DNA of 64,000 nucleotides from Antitrichia curtipendula. Taxonomy: Eukaryota; Streptophyta; Bryopsida; Hypnales; Leucodontaceae. Positions 11,462 through 26,292 of the stretch are shown in pieces. Where the stretch lies: the NCBI GenBank assembly GCA_951230915.1, contig OX579638.1:5908696-5972695 (forward strand), read 5' to 3'. Made by a program: the position numbers and the translations under genes. Within the stretch, counting starts at the first letter, position 1; each line of letters opens with the position of its first letter. The notes under the pieces are model-generated. The model did no database searches and was not told where the DNA came from. It saw only the letters and a program-made list of their open reading frames with translations.

Positions 11462-13189
11462 TTCTGTGAGCTCCCAATTTGTCACTTGAAACTCGTAGAA
11501 TTATTTTTTTGGACATTTGCAATTTAAAGTTCAGAAAAGTATACAAAAAGCCATAAAAAGAGTATAGAACCAAAATAGGATTGTGACATACTCATTATAG
11601 TATTTGGTCTAAATTTGTATTTAGACTTAGAATCCCATCAAACCTAACCTAAAAATAGGTAGAAAGCACGAAACGGTTAGAATTGGAGGGTTCGAGTCAC
11701 ATAGCCTCAAAAGGGCTAAATCCCACCATGAATGTGGCAATTCATGGCTAAGTCGGTCTGAGGGATCCACAACGAGGCCACTAGGTCGGATCCTAGAGTT
11801 AGGTTTAGTATTCCCCAAATCCCGATTATAGCATGCAAGAGCCACTGACACAAGACCGGGCCCGTGGAGAAATCTACAGCCCAAGGATGGTGTCCTAGGG
11901 TAAATCCCATGCCAGTAGTCCAATGACAAAATTGATTCGCCAAGATTCCTTTATCTGCAAAAGATTCCCGCACCAACGCTAATTTAAAGAGATGGCCAAT
12001 TCATCTCCACTGACCAATCGTGCCAGGTACGGATATGCACCTGCACGTCTTTTACGTGACTCCCTGAGAGGTCACGTGAAAAATCCCGTCATCTTCCGAC
12101 TTGCAGAAGAACCTTTTCCGAGTGGTCAACCTTTCTAACCTCCAACGGGAATTTCATGGAAATTACCCAGGTTACAAGAAAATCTCACTGAAAATTAGAA
12201 TAGCTTGTTTTATGTTAATAATACGCTCCATGAAGTTTCACGACATTCCGATAGCGGCAAGTACCCGAACCGGCGAGATTCCTCGGGAATTAACCACGTG
12301 GCAGGGTCCCCACCATATTGACCAGCATTCCGGGACCATATAATGGCAAAACAAAGTCAACCAAGAGTCTTTTCCGACTCTCTCACACCTACCGGAGACC
12401 CTAGGCTATTCACATTTCTCAGAATAGGAGACCCCCAAGATCTAGGATTTTACCACGATTTGATTTTTAAACCAAATTAGCCTACGATGGGTTTTTGGCC
12501 TCGGTACAGGGAATTAGGGGATTTCAGTCCAAACACGGCGATCTGGAGCCAACGGCACAATCCGTTTGACGATTGGAGTTAATCTCCAAAAATTAGGAAA
12601 TTGGCCCAGCGTAGATAGGTAAAAGTAATTTTTTAGGATTAGGATGAAAATCTTTGAAGATGAGGATGAAAATCCAAGTTGATAAGATTACCTTAGAACT
12701 CTAGAGGAAGGGGTGGGGCCTTGGAAACCTATTTAAGGTCCCCATTTTTCTCTTTAGAACACCCCCAAATCTTGTTTGGGTTTTGTGGGTCCAACTTATG
12801 TTGGAAGATTTTGGCGTTCTAGCCAAGAAACCTCTATGGTGCTTTTGAGCTCTTTTTTGGGCTCCGTTGTTGTTAAAATTCAAGCTTTGAAGTTCTTTGT
12901 GGAGTCCTTCTACCTTATTGTGTGTGTTACTTGGCTCTTTCTCTTCTTGTTCGTTTGGACTAACAAGTTCTTTTGTCAAGTATTTTTGGTTTGATTGTAC
13001 TAATCCTAAAGCCCACCGTACCTTGGCGATGCCACTTTGGAGGCCTTTAGTGTGGATCTTTGAGTGCTTAAGCTAACTTTTATCGTACTAACCCATGCAT
13101 GTTAAGTGGCACTAACCCTTGGAAGCATTCTTGTGGTTGAGCGGCCCCATTTTGGGAACTAACCTTTGTTGAAAGTCGTGTTCACCGTG

Positions 13190-13410
13190 TGTGGGACCCC
13201 TATAGATGGCGAAGTTTTGAACCCGTGAGTGTCAAAAGTCCTAGATTGTGTATAAGGACCCCTATAGACGGCGAAGTTTTGAACTTGGGACAAAGATAGA
13301 GTCTTAAAGTTTGTATTAAAAGTTTAGGCGGCGGAGCTTTGAAACCCTAGGGTACCACAAAGTCCTAAAGTTGGTGTTAAATCCAACTGAGCGGCAAAGC
13401 TTTGACCCTC
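13190..13410 (+). repeat. Tandem GGCGAAGTTTTGAAC units in LTR-type element
   Basis: Four diverged units of about 60 bp each carry (g)acccctatagAcGGCGAAGyTTTGAAcc. The inverted counterpart lies at about 17120-17420 (caaagcttcgccgt...gaggggg). They are part of the long leader/LTR sequence and have no open frame. Confidence 0.6.
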
Positions 13411-13674
13411 CCCAGTGTTCCATTCCAAAGTCTAGTTTCCAAGACCTTTGTGGAAACCTCCAGAGTTTAGCTTCCAAGAAGTGTAGGTTGTTAGGAAGTC
13501 CATTTACCAAGTTTAGGACCCAGGCCTTTAGCAATTAGCCATTAACAACCAACCATTAGGATTAGCCCATTAGGATTAGCCAATAGGAATTAGTTAGTAG
13601 AACCAGCTCGTTAGGAATTAGCTAGTCAAAAGAAAGGGAAACAAAAAACAGAATTCAAATAACCAGACCCCCCA

Positions 13675-13880
13675 ATTCAGTCCATCGGGGGAGTTGGCCG
13701 TTCAGTCCATCGGAAGAGTGGGCCAGTCAGTCCATCGGGAGAGTCAGGCCAGTCAGCATCGGAGAGTCGGTCCAGCCAGTCCATCGGAGAGTCCAAGGCA
13801 TTGGGGGTTCAAGTCCAGGGCATTGGGGATTCGAGTCCAGGGCTTGGGGGTTCAAGTCCAGGGCAGTAGGGATCAAGTCG
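13675..13880 (+). repeat. Tandem AGTCCATCGGgaGAGT and TTCAAGTCCAGGGC repeats
   Basis: Five or so copies of a 25-30 bp unit (cagtccatcggragagt) are followed by four copies of a unit of about 25 bp (gggttcaagtccagggca). They lie inside the plus-strand LTR-type element. No clear inverted counterpart was found in the minus-strand copy, so they may have expanded after insertion. Confidence 0.6.
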
Positions 13881-14447
13881 GGTGCTAGGGTGGTTGATTT
13901 TGGGATTCCTAAGCTAAGGCTCTAAACTAAAACTAGGGCCAAAAGTTACCTTGGGAAAAAACACAAATACAAAAAAATACAAAGGGAGAAGGGAGAAAAG
14001 AGCGGAGCGTGACCGTACCTGCACACGAGAAAGTCTCACTCTCACCAACAACAAATCCTATCTAGACACAATGGAGGAGGATTAGAGGGAAATAGGATGA
14101 AATAGGAGAGAGGTGGGAGAGACGATAAATAGTGACCTAGGCTTAGGATTAGGAAGACTTAGGGAGGAAGATCTTGAAAAGTCGTAGTGACCATTAGAAA
14201 GGGGATTAGAATGACACAAGGATAAATCGCGTAAGAGGGTAGGAGGGACATAAACCTCCTCGGAGTTAGACTCTATAGTTGTAAGACACCCATTAAAAGC
14301 TTAGGTGGAATAGTGTTAGTGTAGAAGAAGAGAGGGAGAAAGAAAATGAAGGAGGAAGGGAAGGAAAGGGTTTAGATCGCACGGATTTATAAATTGTCCA
14401 AAATAAACGGTGAGCTTGGGAAAGAGTCAACTAAACCAAGGACCGTC

Positions 14448-14510
14448 ATGGAGCATGAGGATGTGCATGCAGACGTGGACAAAGTTATTTCCGACACTGG
14501 CAGTGACGAG
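14448..14510 (+). other. Conserved short first exon in LTR-type element (plus copy)
   Basis: ATG at 14448 opens 21 codons ending DTGSDE, followed immediately by a splice-donor-like GAG|GTGAGT at 14511. The minus-strand copy has the same arrangement at 16189-16128 (ccaccATGG...GACGAG|GTAAGT) with one base deleted. Conservation of both the start context and the donor in two diverged copies suggests the first coding exon of an element-encoded protein. Confidence 0.4.
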
Positions 14511-14769
14511 GTGAGTTTTTGAATCAGTCCCTGGGATTTTTTCCTAATTAGTGTTGATTTCTTTAATTAGCCTTTTATGAGTAATTACCTAGCCATGATT
14601 AAGTACAAATATGTGTTAGATTAGGGATAGAAGGTTTCGAAATCATATCGCACTTAGGATTTGGCTTCAAATCGACCACATTAAGAGAAGTTAAATAGTC
14701 AGAGGTAAACGGAGGAATTGAATTAAATTCTCATCCATAGGGAACCATGGACGGAAACTAGGAATTTAG

Positions 14770-15060
14770 GCTAGAAATAGAGTTAATTTTAGGAGTAAAA
14801 AGCTAGAGTTAATTTTAGGAGTAACAATCTAGAGTTAAATTAGGAGTAAAAATCTAGAGTTAATTTTAGGAGTAAAAATCTAGAGTTAATTTAGGAGTAA
14901 CAATCTAGAGTTAAATTAGGAGTAAAAATCTAGAGTTAATTTAGGAGTAAAAAACCGAGGATAAAAGTCAAAACATAGAGTCAAAATTGAAGTTAAAAAT
15001 TAGAGTTAGTACTCGAGAGTAAAAATCCAGAGTTACATTTAGAGGTTAGAAATTAGAGTA
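14770..15060 (+). repeat. 22-24 bp minisatellite (ggagtaaaaatctagagttaattta type)
   Basis: About eight or more copies of an AT-rich unit containing CTAGAGTTAATTTTAGGAGTAA directly follow the putative donor of the short exon. The inverted homologue is expanded to about 18 units at 15590-16025. Confidence 0.75.
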
Positions 15061-15529
15061 AAAGCTAAGCTTAAGATTAGCTTGTGGAATTGGAACTTTC
15101 AAGAGAAGTGTCAAAATCCAAAAGATAGTCTCAGAAGTTCATGGAAGGATGTGGGCGCAAGATTATCCACCCTTGGTAATCGGGCAAACACCGACCAGGT
15201 TCTATGCCTTTATTTACCTTTTAAATATATGGGGGTGTTGTGAGCGCGGTCCATTGTGCCTTCTAAGCAATGGATCTTTTTATGCTAACGTTTTCTGAGT
15301 GTCGTGGATGGCAGCAAATAGTACTAGAATTGCATGGATAACTAACAAGCTGACTGTGATGAGCAAAGGTGATTGGTAATTCCTAACTCCCTAACTGTCT
15401 ATCCTATGTATAGTGTTGGTTGGGTAGTTGGCGTCATTTCTAACGTCCCTAACTACGTGAGCGGGGAACCTTTACGTTCCTTCCATGAGTGTTGAAGACT
15501 ATTTTTGGAGGTTTGACACTTCTCTCAGA

Positions 15530-18500
15530 AGTTTCAATCCTACGGCTAATCCTAAGCTTAATTTTTTCCTCTAATTCCCAACTTCTAAATATAACTCTAG
15601 ATTTTTACTCCTAAATTTAACTCCAAATTTTTACTCCTAATATTTAACTCTAGATTTTTACTCCTAAATTTAACTCTAAATGTTTACTCCTAAATTTAAC
15701 TCCAAATTTTTACTCCTAATATTTAACTCCAAATTTTTACTCCTAAATTTAACTCTAAATGTTTACTCCTAAATTTAACTCTAAATGTTTACTCCTAAAT
15801 TTAACTCTGGATTTTTACTCCTAAATTTAACTCCAAATTTTTACTCCTAATATTTAACTCTAGATTTTTACTCCTAAATTTAATTCTAAATGTTTACTCC
15901 TAAATTTAACTCTAAATTTGTACTCCTACTTTTAACTCTTAGATTTTTACTCCTAAACTTAACTCTAAATGTTTACGCCTAAATTTAACTCTAAATTTGT
16001 ACTCCTATTTTTAACTCTAAATTTTCATCTTGACTTATTCTAGATCACTATTCACTTGAACAGGCTAATTAAGGAAAAAAATCAATGCTAATAAGGAGAA
16101 ACACCAAGTTTTGATTCAAGGACTTACCTCGTCACTACCGGTGTCGGAATGCGCTCGTCCGCATCCGCGCGCCCATTTCCATACTCCATGGTGGTCCTTG
16201 GATCGTGGGAATTTTTCCCCAAGTTTACCCGCTTATGTTATAAAAATTGTGGATCCCATGTGATCTAAAACCTTTTGTTTCCCTTCCTCCTTCCTTCTCC
16301 TTCCCTTCTCTCTCTTTTTCTTTCCCTTTCTCTCTTTCTACACTAACACTATTCTACCTAAACTTTTAATATGGTCTTACGCCTATGACGCTAATAATTG
16401 AAAGGCTAACTACCTTCTTACGTTTGTCATTGCGTCATCCTAATCCTCCTTCTAATGGCCGTGAGGGACTTTCGAGATTTTCCTACCACTCTAGCCTAGG
16501 CCACTATTGATCGTCTCCCTCCTTCTTCCGCCTATTTCAACTCCTTCTTCCTAATCTCCTTCCATTCTTGTTTTGTCGTTTCTGTGGTGGTGAGAGAATT
16601 GGAGGTGCTTGTTTTGCAGGTGTACGCGTAGAGATGTCACTTTTATTCTCTCCCTTCCTTTTCTTTCCTTTTCCTCCCTTTCCTCCTAATCTATTTTCTA
16701 ATCTCCCTATCAAAATGCCTTAGCTCTCGGTCTGACTTTAGACATTTTACTATTTTTAGACTTTCAATATGTTTTTCTTGTAGAGGCTAAAACTAGCTTT
16801 CTAAATTGATGTGGAACTTGCAAATCGGACTTCCCTAGCAAAAGTTATGCATGGATGAAGTTTTGAGTACTAATTAGTGATTGAAACTTCATCCGCTTAT
16901 ATCTCTCTCAATTCAACTCGATTTTCTTTGTACTTTATGTTTTTGGAAAGCTCTTGACCTCTGCTCTGAGATTCTAAACTTCAATTTATACTAAACCTTC
17001 TTCTTAGCGGTCTGACCACACCCTTGGTCTCGGCCCTAAAGAAAGACTAATATTACAATAACAATTTGACCCAAATAAGGCAAAAAGGCCTAACTACGTT
17101 GAAATGATCAAAAGAAAGGGGGATTCAAAGCTTCGCCGTATTTTTGATGACACTTTAAATTCTATGACAATTTCTAACACCTAGGTTCAAAGCTCCGCTA
17201 TCCCAGAGGGGGGTTCACCCAACGAGGGAGACTTTAGAAGAAGGTAGGAAAACACACTCTAAAAAAACACATAACAAGGTCAAAGCTTTGCCGTCCCGAA
17301 GGGGGGTCCACTTAACAAGAGAGAAGTTAGAAGAAGGTGGACAAAAAACACTTAAAGAAAACACTCCACAAAGTCAAAGCTTCGCCGTCCCGGAGGGGGA
17401 CCACTACAATGCCGATAAAAGAAGGACAAGGTTAGTTTCTAAATAGTACCCACAACATGCATAAAACTCAAGTAATCACAAGGGAGTTAGTAATAAGGCA
17501 ACACTCAAAGACTAAAGGCCCCCCAAAGCGACATCGCCAAGGTACGGTGGGGGGTTGCTCTAGGGTTAGTACAATGACAAAAGACTCTCAACAAACAAGT
17601 TAGTTCGCAAGGATACACCAAAGATAGAAAGACTTCCGAATAACAGCAAAAGTATACACAAACACACACAAAGTGTGTACAAGGCAAGATAGAAGGACCC
17701 TCAAGGACCTTCAAAGCTCGAGATATAACAACAATAGGAGCAAAAAGTGCTCCAAAAACACCGTAGAGGTTTCTTGGCTAAAACGCCAAAAATCCCAACA
17801 TAAGTTGGACCCACGGATCCAAAACAAGATTTGGGGGTGATCTTGAGAGAAAAATGGGGACCTTAAATAGGTTTCCAAGGCCCCACCTTCCCCTCAAGAG
17901 CTCTAAAGTAACCTTATCAACTTGGATTTTCATCTTCATCTTCAAAGATTTTCATCCTAATCCTAAAAAATACTTTTACCTATCTACGCTGGACCAACCT
18001 CCTAACTTTTGGAGATCTACTCCAATCGTCAAACGGATTGCGCCATTGGCTCCAGATCGCCGTGTTTAGTCCAAGACCCCCTTACCCCCCGTACCGAGGA
18101 CAAAAAACCATCGTAGGCTAATTTAGTTTAAAAAACTAAACCGTGGTAAAATCCTAGATATTGGGGGTCTCTTATTTTGAGAAATGTAAATAGCTAAGGG
18201 TCTCCGGTAGGTGTGAGGGAGTCAGAAAAGACTCTTGGTTGAATTCGTTCCGCCGTCGTATGGTCCCGGAATGCCGGTCAACGTGGCGGGGACCCCGCCA
18301 CGTGATTAATTCTCGAGGAATCTCGCCGGTTCGGGTACTTGCTGCTATTGGAATGTCACGAAACTTCACGGAGCACATTATTAATATAAAACAAGCTAGT
18401 CTAATTTTTAGTGAGATTTTCTGGCAATCTGCGTAATTTCCATGAAATTCCCGTTGGAAGTTACCAGGGTTGACCACCCGCAAAGGTTCTTCTGCAAGTC

Positions 18501-19529
18501 GGAAGATGACGGGATTTTTCACAGGACCTCTCATGGGGTCACATGAAAGATGTGCAGGTGCGTTTCCTTACCTGGCACAATTGGTCAGTGGAGATGAATT
18601 GGCCATCTCTTTAAATTAGCGACGGTGCGGGAATCTTTTGTGGATAGAGGAATCTTGGCAAATCGATTTCGTCGTTGGACTCCTGGCATGGGATTTACCC
18701 TAGAACACCATCTTTGGGCTGTAGATTCCTCCACGGGCCCGGTCTTGCGTTAGTGGCTCCTACATGCTAACAATCGGGGTTTGGGGAATTCTAAACCTAA
18801 CTCTAGGACCCGACCTAGTGGTCTTGTTGTGGATCCCTCGGACTGACTTAGCCATGAATTGCCACATTCATGGTGGGATTTAGTCCTTTTGGGCCTATTT
18901 GACTTGAATCCTACAAATCCAACCGTTTCATTCTTTCTACCTATTTTTGGGCCCGGTTTGGTGGGATTCTAAGTCTAAACACAAATCTAGACCAAATACT
19001 ATAATGTGTATGTTACAACCCTATTTTGGTTCTACACTCTTTTTATGGCTTTTTGTATATTTTTCTTAGCTTTAAATTGCAAATTTCCAAAAAAATAATT
19101 CTACGAGTCCCAAGTGACAAATTGGGAGCTCACAAAGGAACGTGAGGGTTCCCCTTTGACGCAATTAGGGACGTTAGAAATGACGCCAACTACCCAGTCA
19201 ACCCTAGACATAGGATAGAGAGTTAGGGAGTTAGGATTTACTATCATCCTTGACCATCGCAGTTAGCCTGTTAGTTACCCATACATTTCTTGTAGTTTCG
19301 CTGTCATCCATGACACTTAGGAAACGTTAGCAAAAAAGATCCATTGCTTGGAAGTTACAGTGGACCACGCTCATAACACCCCCATATATTAAAAATGTGG
19401 ATAAAGGCATAGAACCTGGTCGGTATTAGCGTAATTACCAAGGGTGGGTAATCTTGTGCCCACACCTTCCTAAAATTGAGATAATCTAATTTCATAAGCT
19501 TTAAGTAAGCTTGAAGGATAAGCCCTATC
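15530..19529 (-). mobile_element. LTR-type element, minus-strand copy, head-to-head with the plus copy
   Basis: Read on the minus strand, internal sequence (19529 to 19379) carries an ATATGGGGG polypurine tract just before TGTTATGAGCG at 19378, the apparent LTR start. The LTR then runs through a TATA-like CTATTTAAGG near 17870 to a short conserved exon (16189-16128). The minisatellite follows and breaks off near 15530. It has the same order as the plus-strand copy, so the two form inverted arms of more than 3.5 kb with a breakpoint near 15490-15530. No retroviral-type proteins are visible. LTR followed by internal sequence on both sides implies a tandem or recombined ancestor. Confidence 0.65.
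15590..16025 (-). repeat. 22-24 bp minisatellite in minus-strand LTR-type copy
   Basis: About 18 tandem units of TTTACTCCTAAATTTAACTCTAAATG type with scattered substitutions. This is the inverted equivalent of the shorter array at 14770-15060. Confidence 0.85.
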
Positions 19530-19793
19530 ACTAAGGTAGGCAACCCAAATGATTGAATTATTGAATTAATAGGTGCATTCTTCATTTCTACAATAACCTT
19601 GAAAGTAATCCATGGGTCTTTTTTTGTTGTGAGTGTTTCTCCATGATTAATCTTATAAGGACAATGTTGCCAAAAAATAGCTGATAGATGGCTTTCTAGA
19701 TTATTGTAGAAATGAAGAATGCATCTAATGGTCCCAAAAATAGATTATTTTTTAGTGACTACCTTGGTCATAGGCCTATGTCATTTCACGGTT
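19530..19793. mobile_element. Foldback MITE, GACCAAGGTAG family
   Basis: The right end, read inward on the minus strand, is TTAA-CCGTGAAATGACATAGGCC..GACCAAGGTAGTC. About 80 bp further in is GCATTCTTCATTTCTACAAT. The left half carries the same words in opposite orientation (ACTAAGGTAGGC near 19535, GCATTCTTCATTTCTACAAT near 19572). The element therefore has inverted arms of about 100 bp and sits in the internal sequence of the LTR-type copy. Related fragments lie at 20723-20850 and 43168-43320. Exact ends are uncertain. Confidence 0.5.
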
Positions 19794-19806
19794 AATTAGC
19801 CCTTAA

Positions 19807-20718
19807 CCCCTAAAGTCCCATTATCTCTCGGGGGACAAATGGGAATTCGGGCAGGTATCTACGGGCTGAATTTTTGTTCTGATTTATTTGAAGATAGAGA
19901 AATTGATTATCTTTGTGGGAATATAATTTTTATTTCAACTGGTGCCTGGGAGCAAAAGTTATACTACAAAAAGCCCCAAACCAAACTCGGCGGGCAGCAC
20001 AAAAAAAATCACAAAAATTCAAAATTAAATTAATTTTTTTTTTATTTTCAGAAATACTATATTTCTATATATGTGTGAAGCTTTTATTCATTCTATTTGG
20101 ACTAATAATGAGAAAGTTATGGACAATCTTGTTTTTTGGGCAATCTAAGCATCTTCTTGAAAAAATAACTTATAGAATTCATTTTTGAATGCAATTTTCA
20201 CAATTTTTCAAAAACAAATGCTAGATATGGTTGTTTTTTCTTGCTAGAACAATCTCACCGTTGGGATTATTGTATTTCAATACCACCTTGGAGCTATTAA
20301 CAATTTAGTTGTTTATTCAATCTTGGACCTAGATCTACTTAACAATTTTTTAAAGAATGAAAATCGAGTGTTTATTATTTGAAATTTTTTTCCTAAATTC
20401 TCAACTCAATTCTTCAATACAATTTTTTTTTAATTCAAAGTCTGTAGTGTAAATTTTTTTTCCAAATGGCGGCCAAAGTCAGCTGAAATTGAAAAAACAG
20501 CATTCAAAAAGATTACTTTTCCAACTTTGAATGCTGATATCTTCCAATCCGTACGGTAAAACTTGATGAAATTTTTACCATATGATCTTAGACAAGTGAA
20601 GTACCAGATCCTACGGTTAGATTTTGAATTTTTTTTTTTTTTTTTTTCTTGGATGAACGCAGCAAAATGGCAGTTTTCAGTGGTTTTTGGCCAGAAAATG
20701 GCCTTGGGACTTTAGGGG
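19807..20718 (+). mobile_element. TTAA-flanked MITE, 912 bp (element T1)
   Basis: TTAA occurs at 19803-19806 and 20719-20722. The 14-bp perfect terminal inverted repeats are CCCCTAAAGTCCCA. The interior is AT-rich with no credible coding sequence. It shares length and internal blocks (for example CATTCTATTTGGACTAATAATG) with the 913-bp element at 54160-55072. The TTAA duplication and CCC-starting ends resemble piggyBac-type elements. Confidence 0.8.
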
Positions 20719-20722
20719 TTAA

Positions 20723-20850
20723 ATGACATTCAAGCTAGAAAGTGGCTGATGGATGACTTTTGTTCAATGTGGAAACAAATAATGCACCTATTGACCCCAT
20801 AATCCAAGCATTTTGATGACTACCTTGGTCATGGGGCCGCGTCCTTTACA
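20723..20850. mobile_element. Partial GACCAAGGTAG-family MITE
   Basis: Contains ATGCACCTATTGACCCC and GACTACCTTGGTCATGGGGCC, ending gtcctttacaggTTA near 20850. This matches the right half of the element at 19530-19793. Element T1 appears to have inserted into or beside this family. Confidence 0.4.
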
Positions 20851-21234
20851 GGTTACTCTACGTGGCTGCAAGCTTTAGAGCTTTAGAACCAATTGGAGCC
20901 CGAGCATTGATTTCCTAATTGAAGCTTCGCTGCAGCCCACTGCTACTCCCCCAGTTGCTCCTCTTCTTCTTTTCCTTCTTCTCTCCAGATCCCCCGCCCC
21001 CGCCCCCCCCCGACCCTTTCGGAGCTTGCTGCACGCTTTCCCAGGACGGACTTCCCTTCCCTTGGCGCCGCACGCCTTCTTCCTCTTCGTCTGTCTGTCT
21101 CTGTCTGCCTGTCTGCGCAGTCCTGTCCTCCTTGGCTCATCGTCCCCTGGCCTCATCAGACAAGCCACAGTCCTCCCTTCCCTCTGCCCGGTGGTTACGC
21201 TTCCGCCTCGTTGGTGAGGGTGCCGCCCATCGCC
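20851..21234 (+). promoter_or_regulatory. Probable promoter and 5' UTR of the CCT gene
   Basis: The AT-rich transposon DNA stops and a CT-rich, GC-rich segment (20940-21230, long C/T runs) leads to the CCT start codon. Such CT-rich leaders are common in plant 5' UTRs. No TATA box was assigned. Confidence 0.45.
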
Positions 21235-24274
<3,040 letters not shown>

Positions 24275-25002
24275 TCTAGGCCTTCCCAATCCCCTAGCGA
24301 GTATCTGTTGCAAAATGTATCTACAGCCATACGTATATTTACTCTTTCTCGATTGTAGATGTTTCTGCTCATCATCAAGAGAGTGAGTTTGCCTTTGATC
24401 TTCTATATTTTGGTGCAATGCAGTACTGGTGATACTCCGGTAGTAAGCATCTGTGGTTGATCTTACCCACAGTATTTGACTTGATTGGTAACATCTTCTT
24501 CGGACATGAAGTTCTGAGCCTATCTACTGAGCTTTATCGCTGTTCTGGATGTGGCAAGTCAGCTCAATATTTTCATGAGAGTTGAGTTTTTGAATCGAGT
24601 TTGCTTTTTGTTTTTGGTCCTTCGTCTAGAATTGAATTTTCACTTCAGATTTTGGAAGGTCCATGGCGCCCTAAACCACTTTTTGACAACGGGTCACTAA
24701 TTTGACCCTCATGTAGGGTAGGTCAATGTGGAATTGGGTTGAGCAGTGATGATTTTATGTATTTGATGAACACAACCATGTGGTTTATATACTGTACTTG
24801 GCAAAAGGTTCATTTGTTATTCCATAATCTTGAAGGATGCTTTTGGATTACGAATGCAACATTGTAGAGAATTGACGAAGACACTCAATTGCTCATTGGA
24901 TTTGTCAATGGGACATTTTTGTCAACTTTATTATAGGCATGTTGCATGACTTGCTATTAGTTGATCAAGTCAGATGGATGGGTTAGAAATTGTGCGTTTT
25001 AG
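24275..25002. other. 3' flank of CCT, no gene seen
   Basis: It holds the 3' UTR of CCT (no polyadenylation site assigned) and then unremarkable AT-rich sequence to the degenerate left end of element T2. No coding or RNA gene recognised. Confidence 0.5.
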
Positions 25003-25888
25003 CTCCTACAATCCAAAGGCCATTTGTTTTTGTCAATAATCACTCAAAATTGCTATTTTCAATGCAAATAATAAAAAATTTAAACATCTGATTATTTTGT
25101 GTATCCAATTGTAGGATCTTTTAATCTTGAAATTTTAGAAACTTTGACTATATCAATTACAAGATTGAAGCATCTAAAGTGAAGAAAACAAGTTCTTTTT
25201 GTTCCTTGCTTGATTAGATTACAAGGCTCTGAATCTTCTTAATTAAATTTTTTGTGAGATAAACTTTTTATGTTGAAGAATTGAAGTTGAGAATTTGGGA
25301 AAAAAAATTTACTCACCTCTTCCTATGATTATTATTCTTTAAAAAATTGTTAAGTTGAAGTAGATACGAGATAGAAGGACAAACTAAATGTTGATAGCTC
25401 AAAGATGGAATTAAAACACACTAATCTCAACAATGAGATTGTTCCAAAAAATAAATAAAACCATGTGCAACTTCTTTTTTTTTAATTGTTAAAATTGAGT
25501 TCAAAAATGAATGCAAAACATTATTTTCTCAAGGATTGTAGAGAGTGACTTCAACAAAAAAAGCTTCCGATAACTTTCCCATCACTTATCCAAATAGAAT
25601 GAATCAAATCTTTTTACATGGAAAAAAATAGAATCAATAAGAATTTAAAGAAATAGTTTCAAATTTTTGTGGACTTTTTTTTGTTGCTTGTACTTGCTTG
25701 TTTTGGGCTTATTTTAGCATAACTTTTTTTCCAAAGCACAAATTGAAATTAAAAAAATTATTCCCAAAAGGTTAATCAATTTTCATATATTCAAAAAAAA
25801 ATTCAAAAAATCTTGCCAGAAATTGAGATCATAGATACCTCCCCAAACCTTCAACAATTCTTTAAGGGGACTCTTAGGACTTTAGGGG
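25003..25888 (-). mobile_element. TTAA MITE, about 886 bp, degenerate left end (T2)
   Basis: The right end is CTTTAGGGG-TTAA at 25880-25892. The left end is decayed (TTTAGCTCCTACAATCCAAAGGCC near 24998). The interior matches T1 and T10 in inverted orientation, for example the ATAACTTTCCCATCACTTATCCAAATAGAATGAATC block near 25570. Confidence 0.65.
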
Positions 25889-25892
25889 TTAA

Positions 25893-26132
25893 CCCTTGCG
25901 CGCCCTAAGGATGGGATCATGTCTTTTGAAATTTAAAGATTTCTTTATTTGACTATTATAATCTTTTCAATAGTACGGTCTAAGGACATGTCCCTTTCCA
26001 TGGATCTTTGGATTTCTTTCCACTACCAATAGGTATGGTTAGTTTACGTGGATCTCTTGATAGGTGATAGTTTGATTGAAATTAATTCACAAAGGTCTAA
26101 ATTTTAGTACACATGCACTGGGCGCTCAAGGG
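25893..26132. mobile_element. TTAA MITE, 240 bp (T3), abutting T2
   Basis: Ends CCCTTGCGCGCCC and, inverted, CCCTTGAGCGCCC, with TTAA at 25889-25892 and 26133-26136. Its left TTAA is the same four bases that close T2, so the two elements are tip to tip on a single target copy. Confidence 0.75.
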
Positions 26133-26292
26133 TTAAAGTAGGTCTTTTCTTGTTATGTGCTTTTCTTTTATAGTTGTAATCTATAGTACTAAAATTGTGA
26201 TTGGAGTCAAAAATTTCACTAAGTTAAACTCCCACTTGAAAATTGAAACCATTGTCTTTCTTTGGTCAAATTGATTTATAGAACACTATTAA

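Larger units (their letters stand above)
11462..15490 (+). mobile_element. LTR-type element, plus-strand copy, 5'-truncated, largely non-coding
   Basis: 11462-14510 is an inverted homologue of roughly 16128-19130. Landmarks shared in opposite orientation include tgagctcccaatttgtcacttg, a ccTATTTAAGgtcccc TATA-like site near 12730 (mirror near 17870), ggcgaagttttgaa repeats and the 22-bp minisatellite. At 15226-15235 a TATATGGGGG polypurine tract directly precedes TGTTGTGAGCG at 15236. This looks like the start of a 3' LTR that runs about 250 bp to the junction near 15490. The left LTR has lost its first 250 bp or so. No gag, protease, reverse transcriptase or integrase is visible, so this resembles a large non-autonomous (LARD-like) element. 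The primer-binding site was not identified. Confidence 0.65.

Noticed and set aside
14770..15060. Regularly spaced repeats resembling a CRISPR array
   Set aside because: The spacers are not unique. It is a degenerate minisatellite in a eukaryotic element, with an inverted homologue at 15590-16025.
19807..19820. CCCTAAA words in the TTAA elements look like plant telomere repeats
   Set aside because: They occur once per end, always next to TTAA and in inverted pairs. They are not tandem, so they are transposon ends and not interstitial telomeres.
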